Below the pieces are notes generated by a model. It did no database searches, was not told where the DNA came from, and saw only the letters and a list, made by a program, of their open reading frames with translations. This document shows, piece after piece, positions 29,667-37,402 of a stretch of 64,000 nucleotides of DNA; position 1 is the first letter of the stretch, and every line of letters starts with the position of its first letter. Position numbers and translations under genes: made by a program. The DNA is from Deltaproteobacteria bacterium (lineage in GTDB: Bacteria; Desulfobacterota; Syntrophia; Syntrophales; JACQWR01): the NCBI GenBank assembly GCA_026388415.1, contig JAPLJV010000044.1, positions 62,001-126,000 on the forward strand, read 5' to 3'.

Positions 29667-31376
29667 ATGAAAGAAGGCGAGAGCAACCTGCTCTACTATG
29701 GGGACAACCTGGACATTCTCCGCCGCTATGTGAAGGACGAGACGGTTGACCTCGTTTATCTGGACCCTCCTTTCAACTCCAATACCAATTACAATGTCCT
29801 CTTCGCGGAAAAAGACGGGAGCAAGGCCGCAAGTCAGATTCAGGCTTTCTCGGATACCTGGACCTGGAATCAGGAAAGCGAATCCACCTTTGCAGAGATA
29901 GTGATGGCGGGAGGGAAGGTCTCCGATTGCCTGCAAGCATTCAGGAATTTTCTGGGCGAATGCGACATGCTGGCCTACCTCGTGATGATGGCCCCGCGTC
30001 TGGCAGAACTTCGGCGGGTGATGAGATCAACTGCGAGCATTTACCTTCACTGCGACCCGACGGCAAGTCACTATCTGAAGATGCTTATGGACGCCGTTTT
30101 CGGACCGATCAACTTCAGGAATGAGATTATCTGGAAGCGGACAACATCGAAATCCCTGATGACGCGAAGACTGCCATCAAACCATGATGTCATATTGAAT
30201 TACCAGGCTTCTCCGGATGCATGTTGGAATGCGGACGCCATGTTTTCTGCGTATGATCTTGCCAATCTGGATGAGAAGACTACGGGTAAGTACTGCCAGC
30301 GAGACAAGGACGGAAGACTGTATCAGTTGGACAACCTGAGCAACCCTAACCCTGACCGCCCAAACTTGACATATGAATTTCTCGGAGTCACCAAGGTTTG
30401 GCGTTGGACAAAGGAACGTATGCAGAAAGCGTATGAAGACGGACTTGTAATCCAGCCGAGTCCGGGCGCAATACCACGGTTCAAGCGGTATCTGGACGAG
30501 CAAAAAGGGAAACCGCTTGATGATGTCTGGACCGATATTCCGCCTCTCAATTCACAGGCGGCGGAACGTCTCGGATACCCGACGCAGAAGCCGGTTGCTC
30601 TCCTGGAAAGAATAATTCGTGCCTCATGCCCGGAAGGCGGCCTTGTCCTTGACCCCTTCTGTGGATGTGGGACCACGATTGCCGCCGCACAGGCGCTGGG
30701 CCATCCGTGGATAGGAATTGACATTACACACCTTGCCATAACCCTCATCAAGCAACGCATGAAGGATTCCTTCGGCATCGAGCAGGGTGTTCGCGCCACA
30801 CCGACGGGAAAAGTGAGGGAAACGGTGGCGGAATATGGAGCGGTAACAAAGCGTCCTTTCCATGTCGTGGGCGAGCCTACAAGCGAGCCGGACGCGGAGG
30901 CACTGGCGGCCTCGGACCCGTATCAATTCCAATGGTGGGCGCTGGGACTTGTGGGGGCGCGGCCCGTCGAGCAGAAAAAGGGAGCGGACAAAGGTATTGA
31001 CGGGCGGATCATCTTCCAAGGGGACAAGCCAGGCACCTTTGAAAGCGTCATCCTGTCGGTAAAGGCAGGGAAGACCGGCTCCACGCACGTCCGAGATCTG
31101 AAAGGGGTCCTGGAGCGGGAAAAGGCAGCGATTGGCGTTCTTATCTCAATGCAAGAACCACCTGGACCAATGAAAACCGAAGCAGTGACGGCGGGATTTT
31201 ATGAGTCCGCCTTATGGGGAAAGAAGTACCCGAAGTTGCAACTTTTCACAGTAGCCGAACTGCTGGCCGGGAAGAAAATAGAAATGCCTCCAATCCGGCA
31301 AGTGGGGGCGACGTTCAAAAAGGCTCCGAAGGCGGGGGCGGAAAAGAAAGCTGAGCAACAGGAATTGCAGGTATGA
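29667..31376 (+). CDS. DNA methyltransferase fused to a restriction-endonuclease-like domain
   Basis: This 569-residue protein combines an amino-methyltransferase and a nuclease-like domain. The catalytic motif DLVYLDPPFN (29-38) comes before the SAM-binding motif DPFCGCGTT (about 329-337), the beta-class order of N6-adenine or N4-cytosine methylases. The target-recognition region lies between them. From about 410 the sequence QFQWWALGLVGA, GADKGIDG (Asp near 445) and ILSVKAGK (Lys near 464) resembles the Mrr-type PD-(D/E)xK fold, with Ser in the usual Glu/Gln position. One chain could therefore both modify and cut DNA. No separate specificity subunit is nearby. The methylase is certain; nuclease activity is inferred. 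Confidence 0.88.
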   Translation: MKEGESNLLYYGDNLDILRRYVKDETVDLVYLDPPFNSNTNYNVLFAEKDGSKAASQIQAFSDTWTWNQESESTFAEIVMAGGKVSDCLQAFRNFLGECDMLAYLVMMAPRLAELRRVMRSTASIYLHCDPTASHYLKMLMDAVFGPINFRNEIIWKRTTSKSLMTRRLPSNHDVILNYQASPDACWNADAMFSAYDLANLDEKTTGKYCQRDKDGRLYQLDNLSNPNPDRPNLTYEFLGVTKVWRWTKERMQKAYEDGLVIQPSPGAIPRFKRYLDEQKGKPLDDVWTDIPPLNSQAAERLGYPTQKPVALLERIIRASCPEGGLVLDPFCGCGTTIAAAQALGHPWIGIDITHLAITLIKQRMKDSFGIEQGVRATPTGKVRETVAEYGAVTKRPFHVVGEPTSEPDAEALAASDPYQFQWWALGLVGARPVEQKKGADKGIDGRIIFQGDKPGTFESVILSVKAGKTGSTHVRDLKGVLEREKAAIGVLISMQEPPGPMKTEAVTAGFYESALWGKKYPKLQLFTVAELLAGKKIEMPPIRQVGATFKKAPKAGAEKKAEQQELQV

Positions 31377-31552
31377 TTATTTACGGTCGCCCTTTTCATC
31401 CAGCACAATAAATATTATCTGGGAGTTGTCTTATGTGGGGAATTATAAGAAAAGACCTGGAACCCATCCACAGCTTCGCTCTGCAATTTGACCAAAATTA
31501 CAACCCTGAAAAGTTAGGGGCGTGGGGAATAATCTTTTTATGATGTGGTGCG
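31377..31552. other. Intergenic stretch with a short open frame
   Basis: ATG 31433 opens a 36-residue frame (MWGIIRKDLEPIHSF onward) ending at TGA 31541-31543, in the same frame as the 185-residue gene that begins 10 bases later. GGGAG lies 8 bases upstream. It could be an independent peptide or the broken 5' part of that gene. No homology recognised. Confidence 0.35.
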
Positions 31553-32110
31553 TTGGCAAGCAGGAATAGTTTATGGATTGAGAGATTAAAGAAAAGTGAG
31601 ATTTTGGTACGTCCATCTGACTTAGGTAAGGTCATGCAGGGATCAGACGTTTGCACAAGCGATGATTACGCTGCAAAGTTTAGTGAATTTATCAGGAAGT
31701 GGTGTAACGACAGAGTAGCCATTGACGTAGCCGAAAAAAGAATGGAGAAATACAGAGGGAAAATTAGTGAAAAAACCTTTCTCAACCAAAAAACATACCT
31801 TACACTGGCGTACATACTCAATAGCCTAACAGACTTGACCAAAGGGGAATTACGGGACTTCGATTGTCAAACCTGGATTAACCTTTCCAGCGCAGAAGAG
31901 CACAAGTTTGGTTGGCCAGAATTATTTTTTGCGGCGGGTCTTCTACTTAATAATGAGGATACTGTCGATTGGCGTAAAATGGCTTCTGTAATTCATGGCC
32001 TAGCTAAATCTATTAATGTGGATGTTAGCCCATTGTTTGAGCTTTATGCCGGGGATACTGTTTTGGAATTAAAGAGTACACGAATATGTACCGACCTCCC
32101 AACTGAATGA
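31553..32110 (+). CDS. Hypothetical protein, AT-rich accessory gene
   Basis: This soluble, mostly helical protein of about 185 residues is not one I recognise. The first possible start is TTG 31553, directly after an in-frame TGA; an internal ATG at about 31634 is an alternative. Features are a basic N-terminus, KRMEKYRGKISEKTF, and FGWPELFFAAGLLLNNEDTVDW. Base composition is clearly more AT-rich than the flanking genes, which with the position between a restriction-modification gene and a toxin-antitoxin pair suggests horizontal transfer. A role linked to defence is possible but unproven. Confidence 0.6.
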   Translation: MASRNSLWIERLKKSEILVRPSDLGKVMQGSDVCTSDDYAAKFSEFIRKWCNDRVAIDVAEKRMEKYRGKISEKTFLNQKTYLTLAYILNSLTDLTKGELRDFDCQTWINLSSAEEHKFGWPELFFAAGLLLNNEDTVDWRKMASVIHGLAKSINVDVSPLFELYAGDTVLELKSTRICTDLPTE

Positions 32111-32176
32111 TTTTGGCTTTTTCTCTTCTGAAATTTGGCTTTCAATTCCTGGCTTTTAATTCCTCTATTACAACTC

Positions 32177-32212
32177 TTGACAGAACGTAGTTGTACATGT
32201 TAAGTTGTACAT
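32177..32212 (+). promoter_or_regulatory. Promoter and direct-repeat operator of the toxin-antitoxin pair
   Basis: TTGACA at 32177-32182 is followed by two copies of TTGTACAT (32191-32198 and 32205-32212), 14 bases apart. The second overlaps the expected -10 region, where the hexamer is only weakly conserved. This arrangement fits autorepression by the antitoxin. A GAGGAGG ribosome binding site follows at 32222. Confidence 0.55.
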
Positions 32213-32235
32213 AATATTCATGAGGAGGTAATTGT

Positions 32236-32478
32236 ATGAGATCCTTGTCCGTATCATCAGCACGCAGCAACCTGACATCTCTACTCGACGATGTTTTGAT
32301 AAATCATGAGACCATCATCATCAGCCGCAATGGAAAGCCTGTTGCCCATCTGGCTCCGATCCCGCCTGACATTTGTCGGGAGGAGGCTGCTCGCTTTCCG
32401 TTACGCGGAATTTCCATTTCAATTTCTGATGATTTTGATGAGCCTGTTCCGGGGTTATGGGAGGCATTAGAGCAGTGA
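32236..32478 (+). CDS. Phd/YefM-type antitoxin
   Basis: This 80-residue protein has the Phd/YefM DNA-binding N-terminus: SVSSARSNLTSLLDDV, then IIISRNGKPVAHLAPI. The C-terminal third (ISISDDFDEPVPGLWEAL) is acidic and hydrophobic, as expected for the toxin-neutralising tail. It overlaps the PIN-domain gene by 4 bases if that gene starts at GTG 32475, a typical antitoxin-first operon. Confidence 0.9.
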   Translation: MRSLSVSSARSNLTSLLDDVLINHETIIISRNGKPVAHLAPIPPDICREEAARFPLRGISISISDDFDEPVPGLWEALEQ

Positions 32479-32870
32479 TTGTGCTTGATACGCATGTCTG
32501 GCTCTGGTGGTTGCATGATCCTGCGAGGTTATCGCCGGCTGCTGATAAACTGATACAGCAAGAACAGGCCTCTGGCGCCCTCATTCTTTCTGCTATTTCT
32601 GTTTGGGAGGTGGCAGTAAAGATACAATTGGGCAAACTTGCGATTCCAATGGATATACACCGTTGGTATTATTTGGCCAGAAGCTACCCGGCAACAGTCA
32701 TTGAACCACTCTCACCGCTTGATGCCATTGCCAGCACATTACTTCCCGGCAATTTTCATAAGGATCCGGCGGACCGCATCATAATTTCTCTAGCTCGAAG
32801 ACTTGCCGTGCCGCTTCTGACCTGTGACCGTAAAATTCTCGATTATGAGCATGTCATAACGGTTTGGTAG
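32475..32870 (+). CDS. PIN-domain toxin (VapC-like ribonuclease)
   Basis: This PIN-domain ribonuclease of about 131 residues has its first acidic residue in VLDTHVWLWW, glutamate in SAISVWEVAVK and aspartate in KDPADRIIISLA, with a further acidic site in LLTCDRKI. These form the metal-dependent active site. GTG 32475 gives a 4-base overlap with the antitoxin stop; ATG 32457 would add six residues. PIN toxins cleave tRNA or rRNA; the Phd-type partner fits the common Phd-PIN pairing. Its 3' end lies 13 bases from the tRNA gene. Confidence 0.9.
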   Translation: MIVLDTHVWLWWLHDPARLSPAADKLIQQEQASGALILSAISVWEVAVKIQLGKLAIPMDIHRWYYLARSYPATVIEPLSPLDAIASTLLPGNFHKDPADRIIISLARRLAVPLLTCDRKILDYEHVITVW

Positions 32871-32883
32871 ATAAGATGTGAAA

Positions 32884-32960
32884 TGGTGGGCGGTGTGGGA
32901 TTCGAACCCACGGCCTTTGGCTTCGGAGGCCAGCACTCTATCCAACTGAGCTAACCGCCC
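32884..32960 (-). tRNA. tRNA-Arg (anticodon CCG)
   Basis: Read on the minus strand, the gene starts GGGCGGTTAGCTCAGTTGGA and has anticodon loop CTCCGAA, so anticodon CCG decodes CGG. The T arm GTGGGTTCGAATCCCAC and the acceptor stem GGGCGGT/ACCGCCC are perfect, with discriminator A and an encoded CCA. The anticodon stem shows a C27-A43 mismatch. The 3' end faces the toxin-antitoxin genes, a position often used for island integration. Confidence 0.95.
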
Positions 32961-32981
32961 ACAAACAGAAAGTGTGGTCTG

Positions 32982-33010
32982 CCTTAACCATTTTTTTTGT
33001 ATACTGTCAA
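32982..33010 (-). promoter_or_regulatory. Promoter of tRNA-Arg
   Basis: On the minus strand TTGACA (33010-33005), a 17-base spacer and TTAAGG (32987-32982) lie with the predicted start about 15 bases before the mature tRNA 5' end. The -35 is perfect and the -10 is weak. Confidence 0.5.
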
Positions 33011-33042
33011 CTATTTCATCGTGTCGCCGGAACTTGCACCGT

Positions 33043-34692
33043 CTATCTCGTCATGACCAACCGCTGCTCCTCCTTTGGAACATACCACTTGATAAAGTTA
33101 TGGCCGATGCCGAGAGGCGCCGGCTCTACTCCCCGGATGCGCGCATCAATGATCGGCAGGGCATCGGGGGCATAAAGAAAGGCGTACGGCTGCTCTTCAG
33201 CCAAAATCTCCTGGATCCGGTCGTAGCATTTTTTTCTGGCTTCCTGGTCGAAGGTGCTCCTTCCTTTCTCCAGCAACTCATCCACTTCTTTATTCTTGTA
33301 GGAGACGAAATTCAATTCTTCCGGGGCGGTTTTACTGGAATGCCAGACGTCGTAAATATCAGGGTCCAGCGGGATCGTCCACCCGAGCAGCGTGGCATCA
33401 AATTTACGCTTATTGATAAAATCATTGACAAAGGCCGCCCACTCGATAACGCGGATATTGACGATAATGCCGATCTCGGCGAGTCTCCGCTGGATGATTT
33501 CCGCACACTTGCTCCGCACATCATTGCCCTGATTGGTAATGATTTCAAAGGTAAAAGGCTGGCCATCCTTATCGAGGATACCATCGCCGTTGGTATCTTT
33601 CCAGCCGGCCTCGGCCAGCAGTTCCCTGGCGCGCTGCGGATCATAGGGATACTTTTTCACGCGGTCGTTTTGCGCCCATGTGCCCGGCTTGTATGGACCC
33701 GTTGCTACCTGCCCCAGACCCAGCAGAACACCCTGGATGATTTCCTCCCGGTTGATCATATGACTGATAGCCTGGCGCACTCTCTTATCGGCGAAAAGCG
33801 GTTTCTGCAGATTATAGCCGAGATAGGTGTAGGAAAAGGAAAGATAACGGTACTTGTTGAAGTTTTTCCTGAAGAGATTGTTCTCCGTCTGCCGCGTAAA
33901 CTGCAGGGGCGATAATCCCATCCGGTCAATGCCGCGGGCGCGCAGCTCCAGAAACATGGTGGCCATATCGGGGATGATGCGCAAGATGTAGCCGTCAATA
34001 TAGGGCCGCCCTTCAAAGTAGTCTGGATTGGCAGCCAGGACGATCTTCTGACCGGATACCCATTCCTTGAACATGTAGGGACCCGTGCCCACGGGATGAC
34101 GGGCCAGCTTGCTTTTGGCGATGTCTTTGCCTACCAGCAGGTGTCGGGGAAGAATGGCGCTGCTCCAGCTCATCAGGGCCGGTGCGAAGGGTTTATCGTA
34201 AGTGGCGCGGAAAGTGTGGGCATCCAGAATTTCGGCCTTTCTTACCTTTAGAAAATCGCCGGCATAAGCGGTCGGCGTCCTGGGATCAATGGTTGCCTGA
34301 TAGGTAAAGAGCACGTCGGCGGCGGTAAAGGGACGCCCGTCATGCCATTTGACGTCTTTTCTGAGATGAAAGGTGATCACCAATCCATCGCGGGAAATCT
34401 CCCATGCTGACGCCAGATCACCGACAATATGCAGGTCTTTGTCGTATTTTACGAGACCGTTATAAACCATCCCGGCAATACCGTGCGATGTACTGTCGGA
34501 GGCCAGGAGGGGGATGAGATTGCTGGCATCGCCGATGGAGCCCTCCACCATAATGTCGCCGTAGGCGGGGCCGGTATCGGATCGCTTCCTGATGCTATCC
34601 TCGCCCTGGTGGCAGCTTAAGAGAATCAGACCGAACAAGGCAATAACCAGGGGGCCAACAATTATAACTGCTGCTCTTATGACAGGCTTCAT
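33043..34692 (-). CDS. Peptide/solute ABC transporter substrate-binding lipoprotein (SBP family 5)
   Basis: This 549-residue family-5 binding protein of the OppA/DppA/NikA type begins with a lipoprotein signal, MKPVIRAAVIIVG onward to LILLSC, with lipidation at that Cys. Conserved parts include LASAWEISRDGLVITFHLRKD, WHDGRPFTAADVLFTY and the RQAISHMINREEI segment. It binds peptides or related ligands outside the inner membrane. No permease or ATPase genes are adjacent, so it is an orphan here. The longer frame from 34773 would bury the signal peptide and is rejected; the ribosome binding site of the chosen start is weak. Confidence 0.9.
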   Translation of the reverse strand: MKPVIRAAVIIVGPLVIALFGLILLSCHQGEDSIRKRSDTGPAYGDIMVEGSIGDASNLIPLLASDSTSHGIAGMVYNGLVKYDKDLHIVGDLASAWEISRDGLVITFHLRKDVKWHDGRPFTAADVLFTYQATIDPRTPTAYAGDFLKVRKAEILDAHTFRATYDKPFAPALMSWSSAILPRHLLVGKDIAKSKLARHPVGTGPYMFKEWVSGQKIVLAANPDYFEGRPYIDGYILRIIPDMATMFLELRARGIDRMGLSPLQFTRQTENNLFRKNFNKYRYLSFSYTYLGYNLQKPLFADKRVRQAISHMINREEIIQGVLLGLGQVATGPYKPGTWAQNDRVKKYPYDPQRARELLAEAGWKDTNGDGILDKDGQPFTFEIITNQGNDVRSKCAEIIQRRLAEIGIIVNIRVIEWAAFVNDFINKRKFDATLLGWTIPLDPDIYDVWHSSKTAPEELNFVSYKNKEVDELLEKGRSTFDQEARKKCYDRIQEILAEEQPYAFLYAPDALPIIDARIRGVEPAPLGIGHNFIKWYVPKEEQRLVMTR

Positions 34693-34739
34693 GCGGGGGA
34701 CTTTAGCCAATAGTTGCTGTTTATGCAATGAAATTCTGA

Positions 34740-34784
34740 AATTCCCCTGATTCCTTGACGTCAGGAAGGCCAAGGGAATTTTTT
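34740..34784 (+). terminator. Terminator-like hairpin in the divergent region
   Basis: AATTCCC (34740-34746) pairs with GGGAATT (34774-34780). An inner TTCCT/AGGAA stem-loop lies inside, and TTTTTT follows. It has the form of an intrinsic terminator on the plus strand, though no plus-strand gene ends here. It sits about 50 bases upstream of the lipoprotein start. Confidence 0.45.
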
Positions 34785-34797
34785 ATGTTTTGCACTG

Positions 34798-34827
34798 CTT
34801 GACACGGTCAAGGGGTAATGGTAAAAA
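34798..34827 (+). promoter_or_regulatory. Candidate promoter with overlapping palindrome, upstream of the YihY fusion
   Basis: TTGACA (34799-34804), a 17-base spacer and TAAAAA (34822-34827) form a plausible promoter. The perfect inverted repeat CTTGAC-ACG-GTCAAG (34798-34812) overlaps the -35 and may be an operator. Confidence 0.45.
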
Positions 34828-34867
34828 AATCCTCCAATGAGACAAAAGGACGGGATGCAAAAATTTC

Positions 34868-36406
34868 ATGATAGATGAATATCAAGATAAACTGGCGGCC
34901 GCGTACAAAAAATATATTCGCATGGGTGCGGCCGGTGTCTGGGAGATCCTGCGCGACGCTTACCGGAATTATACCCGCAACAGTGAGGTGAATCAGGCCG
35001 CCGCCATTGCCTTCTATGCCATCCTGTCCCTCATCCCGATGTTCCTGCTTACGCTTCTTGCGGCCGGCTACTTTTTCAGCGCTCACCCGCTAATTCAAAA
35101 GGACATCGCCGCCAATATCAGGGCTATCCACCCCTTTTTTTCTGATGAATTACTTAATAATATTGTGAAATTAAAAGAAGGTCACCGTATCGTCGGGTGG
35201 ATAGGAATTGTCAGTTTGCTCTGGCTTTCCGCCATGATCTTTGAGGCCCTGGAAAAAGCCTTGAATATTATCTTCCGGGCCAAGACCTTGCGAAACTTCG
35301 TTCAATCCAAACTCCTGGCCCTGGCCATGATCCCGTTAGGCTGGTTAGTCAGTATCACCAGCGTAGGAATTACCTATATCGCGACGGTCATGTGGAAGCA
35401 GTCACCATTGGTAAAAAGTAGTTTTTTATCATATTGTTACACTCTAATCCCCCGCCACCTGATACCCTATCTCCTGACCGTAGCGTTTGTAAGCCTCTTG
35501 TACCGTCTCATACCGAAGACGCGGATCTCATTGCGCGGCGCCATCGGCGGCGCCGTGATCTTTGCCACCCTGCTGGAAGCGGCCAAGTATTTTTTTGCCT
35601 GGTACATAGCCAACTACACCCACTATGATGTAATTTTCGGCTCCATGGAGGCAGTTGTGCTGCTGGTCATTTGGGTATTTTATGTGGCCATGATGCTGCT
35701 TTTTTGCGCGGAAATCATCTCTTCCTATGAGAGGAGGGATTTAATCCTGCTGGAACAGGCCTTATTGATGCAAAAAAGTAAGGTGCTAAAGAGCGAAGAG
35801 AGATTATTCCGCAAATTTGGACGTATATACGAGCCTGGTGAATATCTTTTTAAGGAAGGCGATACGGGACGGGACATGTTTTATGTTCTGGATGGCGAGG
35901 TTCGGGTGGAAAAGCAGGCCGGCCAAGTCACCAGAACCCTGGCTTCGATCAGCGCCGGAGCATATCTGGGAGAAATGGCGGCCCTGATTGATGTGACGCG
36001 CACTGCCTCGGCCTACGCCCTGAAAAAGAGTTACGTGGCCGTTATCGGCGGCGATATTTTTCGCGATCTGCTGCGAGAAAGCGAGGCCGTCTCTCTTTTC
36101 ATGCTCCAGGAGTTTTCCCGCCGCATCAAGCACACCAACGACGATCTGGAACGTGTTACCCAAGCCTGGATAAAACTACTGATCGTCCTTTATTTCCTGA
36201 AGGAATGGCCTCTGACCAAAGGAAGAGACCCCCGGCAGGAGGTAATGCGCCTGACCGAAAAGACCTTTGGAGAAATTGATGAAATATTTTCCTGTCTAAG
36301 CGAGGAAGGCATTTTACTTGTCCGTGATGGTCGTGTTATCAGCTTCCACAAAGAGCGAGTTGGGGATGTTCTGCAGGTCGGGATGGCGTGTAAAACCGGC
36401 ATGTAA
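34868..36406 (+). CDS. YihY/BrkB-type membrane protein fused to cNMP-binding and winged-helix domains
   Basis: Residues 1-290 of this 512-residue protein form a YihY/BrkB membrane domain with six helices (motifs NQAAAIAFYAILSLIPM and NYTHYDVIFGSMEAVVLLV). Residues about 310-430 form a cyclic-nucleotide-binding domain with the phosphate-binding cassette GAYLGEMAALIDVTRTAS. The last 80 residues (LTEKTFGEIDEIFSCLSEEG, then RDGRVISF) look like a degraded CRP-type winged helix. The membrane part was once called ribonuclease BN, but that activity is not supported. The cassette keeps the Glu and Arg that bind cyclic nucleotide. It may be a cAMP/cGMP-gated membrane protein (inference). Confidence 0.85.
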   Translation: MIDEYQDKLAAAYKKYIRMGAAGVWEILRDAYRNYTRNSEVNQAAAIAFYAILSLIPMFLLTLLAAGYFFSAHPLIQKDIAANIRAIHPFFSDELLNNIVKLKEGHRIVGWIGIVSLLWLSAMIFEALEKALNIIFRAKTLRNFVQSKLLALAMIPLGWLVSITSVGITYIATVMWKQSPLVKSSFLSYCYTLIPRHLIPYLLTVAFVSLLYRLIPKTRISLRGAIGGAVIFATLLEAAKYFFAWYIANYTHYDVIFGSMEAVVLLVIWVFYVAMMLLFCAEIISSYERRDLILLEQALLMQKSKVLKSEERLFRKFGRIYEPGEYLFKEGDTGRDMFYVLDGEVRVEKQAGQVTRTLASISAGAYLGEMAALIDVTRTASAYALKKSYVAVIGGDIFRDLLRESEAVSLFMLQEFSRRIKHTNDDLERVTQAWIKLLIVLYFLKEWPLTKGRDPRQEVMRLTEKTFGEIDEIFSCLSEEGILLVRDGRVISFHKERVGDVLQVGMACKTGM

Positions 36407-36446
36407 AAATGCCAATTAAAAACTGATAGACAAGTGTGAGGCGAAG

Positions 36447-37388
36447 ATGAATAAACTGCTGCAGAACAAGCGGCTCCTTACGGGCGTTATGGCTGGCATC
36501 GGCATCGGTATTATCATATTTTACACCTTCTGTGTAGACTCCTGCCGTTACCTGCAAGGCGCCATCTGGGGGCTGGATCTCAAATATCTGGGCATTGTTT
36601 TCATGGCGGCGGTGATTCTGCTGACAGCACTGAAAAAGGACAGCCTTTGCCTGGCCCTGATCTCCATGGGGATCGGCGGAGAAGCTTTTCTGATTGGCTA
36701 TCAGATGAAAAATAGCACCTATTGTCCCTTTTGCCTGGCCTTCGGTATCCTTTTGATACTGATTTTCGTTGTAAACTTTCAGAAAAAGCAAATCCCGCTC
36801 ATAACCATCATGGCGATTCTTGGCCTGCTTTTCCTGTTCTTGGCCTTTAAGGGGTCTTCCACGCCCGCCTTTGCCGATGAGAACTTTATCACTTCCTTCG
36901 GCTCCGGCCGCGTTAATGTGCGCATTTATACGGACTATTTCTGCGCCCCTTGCCGCGCCGCCGAACCGGAAATCGAGGCGCTGCTGACCAAGCTGCTGGA
37001 AAAAAACACTATCCGCCTTACCTTAGTTGACACGCCCGTCCACAAGGAGACGCCCCTCTATGCCCGCTATTTTCTTTATATCCTGAATGAAAATAAGCGA
37101 TTTTTTGCCCAGGCCATGCTGGCGCGAGGCGCGTTATTTGAGGCAGCGGCACAAAACATTCTTACCGCCAAGGACCTGGAGGCCTTTCTGGCCAAAAGAA
37201 ATATAAAATTCAAACTCCTTGACGCGGCGCCCATTTTTAAGAACATGGAAAACTACATCAAGGAAGATAGCATTCACAGCACTCCCAGTTGCGTGATTTA
37301 TGGCCCCAAAGGCAAACAGGTGTCCGTGGGCAAGATCGGAATCATCAAGGGGCTGAAAGGCATCCTGGAGAATACCCCCCCTCGATAA
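36447..37388 (+). CDS. VKOR-thioredoxin fusion, disulfide-forming membrane protein
   Basis: This 313-residue fusion has an N-terminal vitamin K epoxide reductase-type membrane domain (four or five helices, about 10-135), with loop cysteines Cys29 and Cys33 and the redox pair CPFC (Cys93, Cys96). A periplasmic DsbA/thioredoxin-like domain (about 150-310) follows with the active site CAPC (Cys166, Cys169) and a STPSCVIYG cis-proline region. The natural fusion would pass electrons from substrate thiols to quinone, replacing DsbA plus DsbB. It is followed closely by the DUF4139 gene. Confidence 0.88.
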   Translation: MNKLLQNKRLLTGVMAGIGIGIIIFYTFCVDSCRYLQGAIWGLDLKYLGIVFMAAVILLTALKKDSLCLALISMGIGGEAFLIGYQMKNSTYCPFCLAFGILLILIFVVNFQKKQIPLITIMAILGLLFLFLAFKGSSTPAFADENFITSFGSGRVNVRIYTDYFCAPCRAAEPEIEALLTKLLEKNTIRLTLVDTPVHKETPLYARYFLYILNENKRFFAQAMLARGALFEAAAQNILTAKDLEAFLAKRNIKFKLLDAAPIFKNMENYIKEDSIHSTPSCVIYGPKGKQVSVGKIGIIKGLKGILENTPPR

Positions 37389-37402
37389 TAAAGGACCAAT
37401 GG

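Noticed and set aside
29226-32960. Attachment-site repeat of the tRNA-Arg 3' end on the far side of the accessory block
   Set aside because: No copy of the tRNA 3' sequence was seen near 29.2-29.7 kb and no integrase gene is present, so a defined island cannot be claimed.
32974-33915. A 313-codon plus-strand frame after the tRNA
   Set aside because: It is the shadow of the family-5 binding lipoprotein on the other strand; no motif of its own.
34693-34773. Upstream extension of the binding lipoprotein
   Set aside because: It would place 27 residues before an excellent lipoprotein signal peptide.
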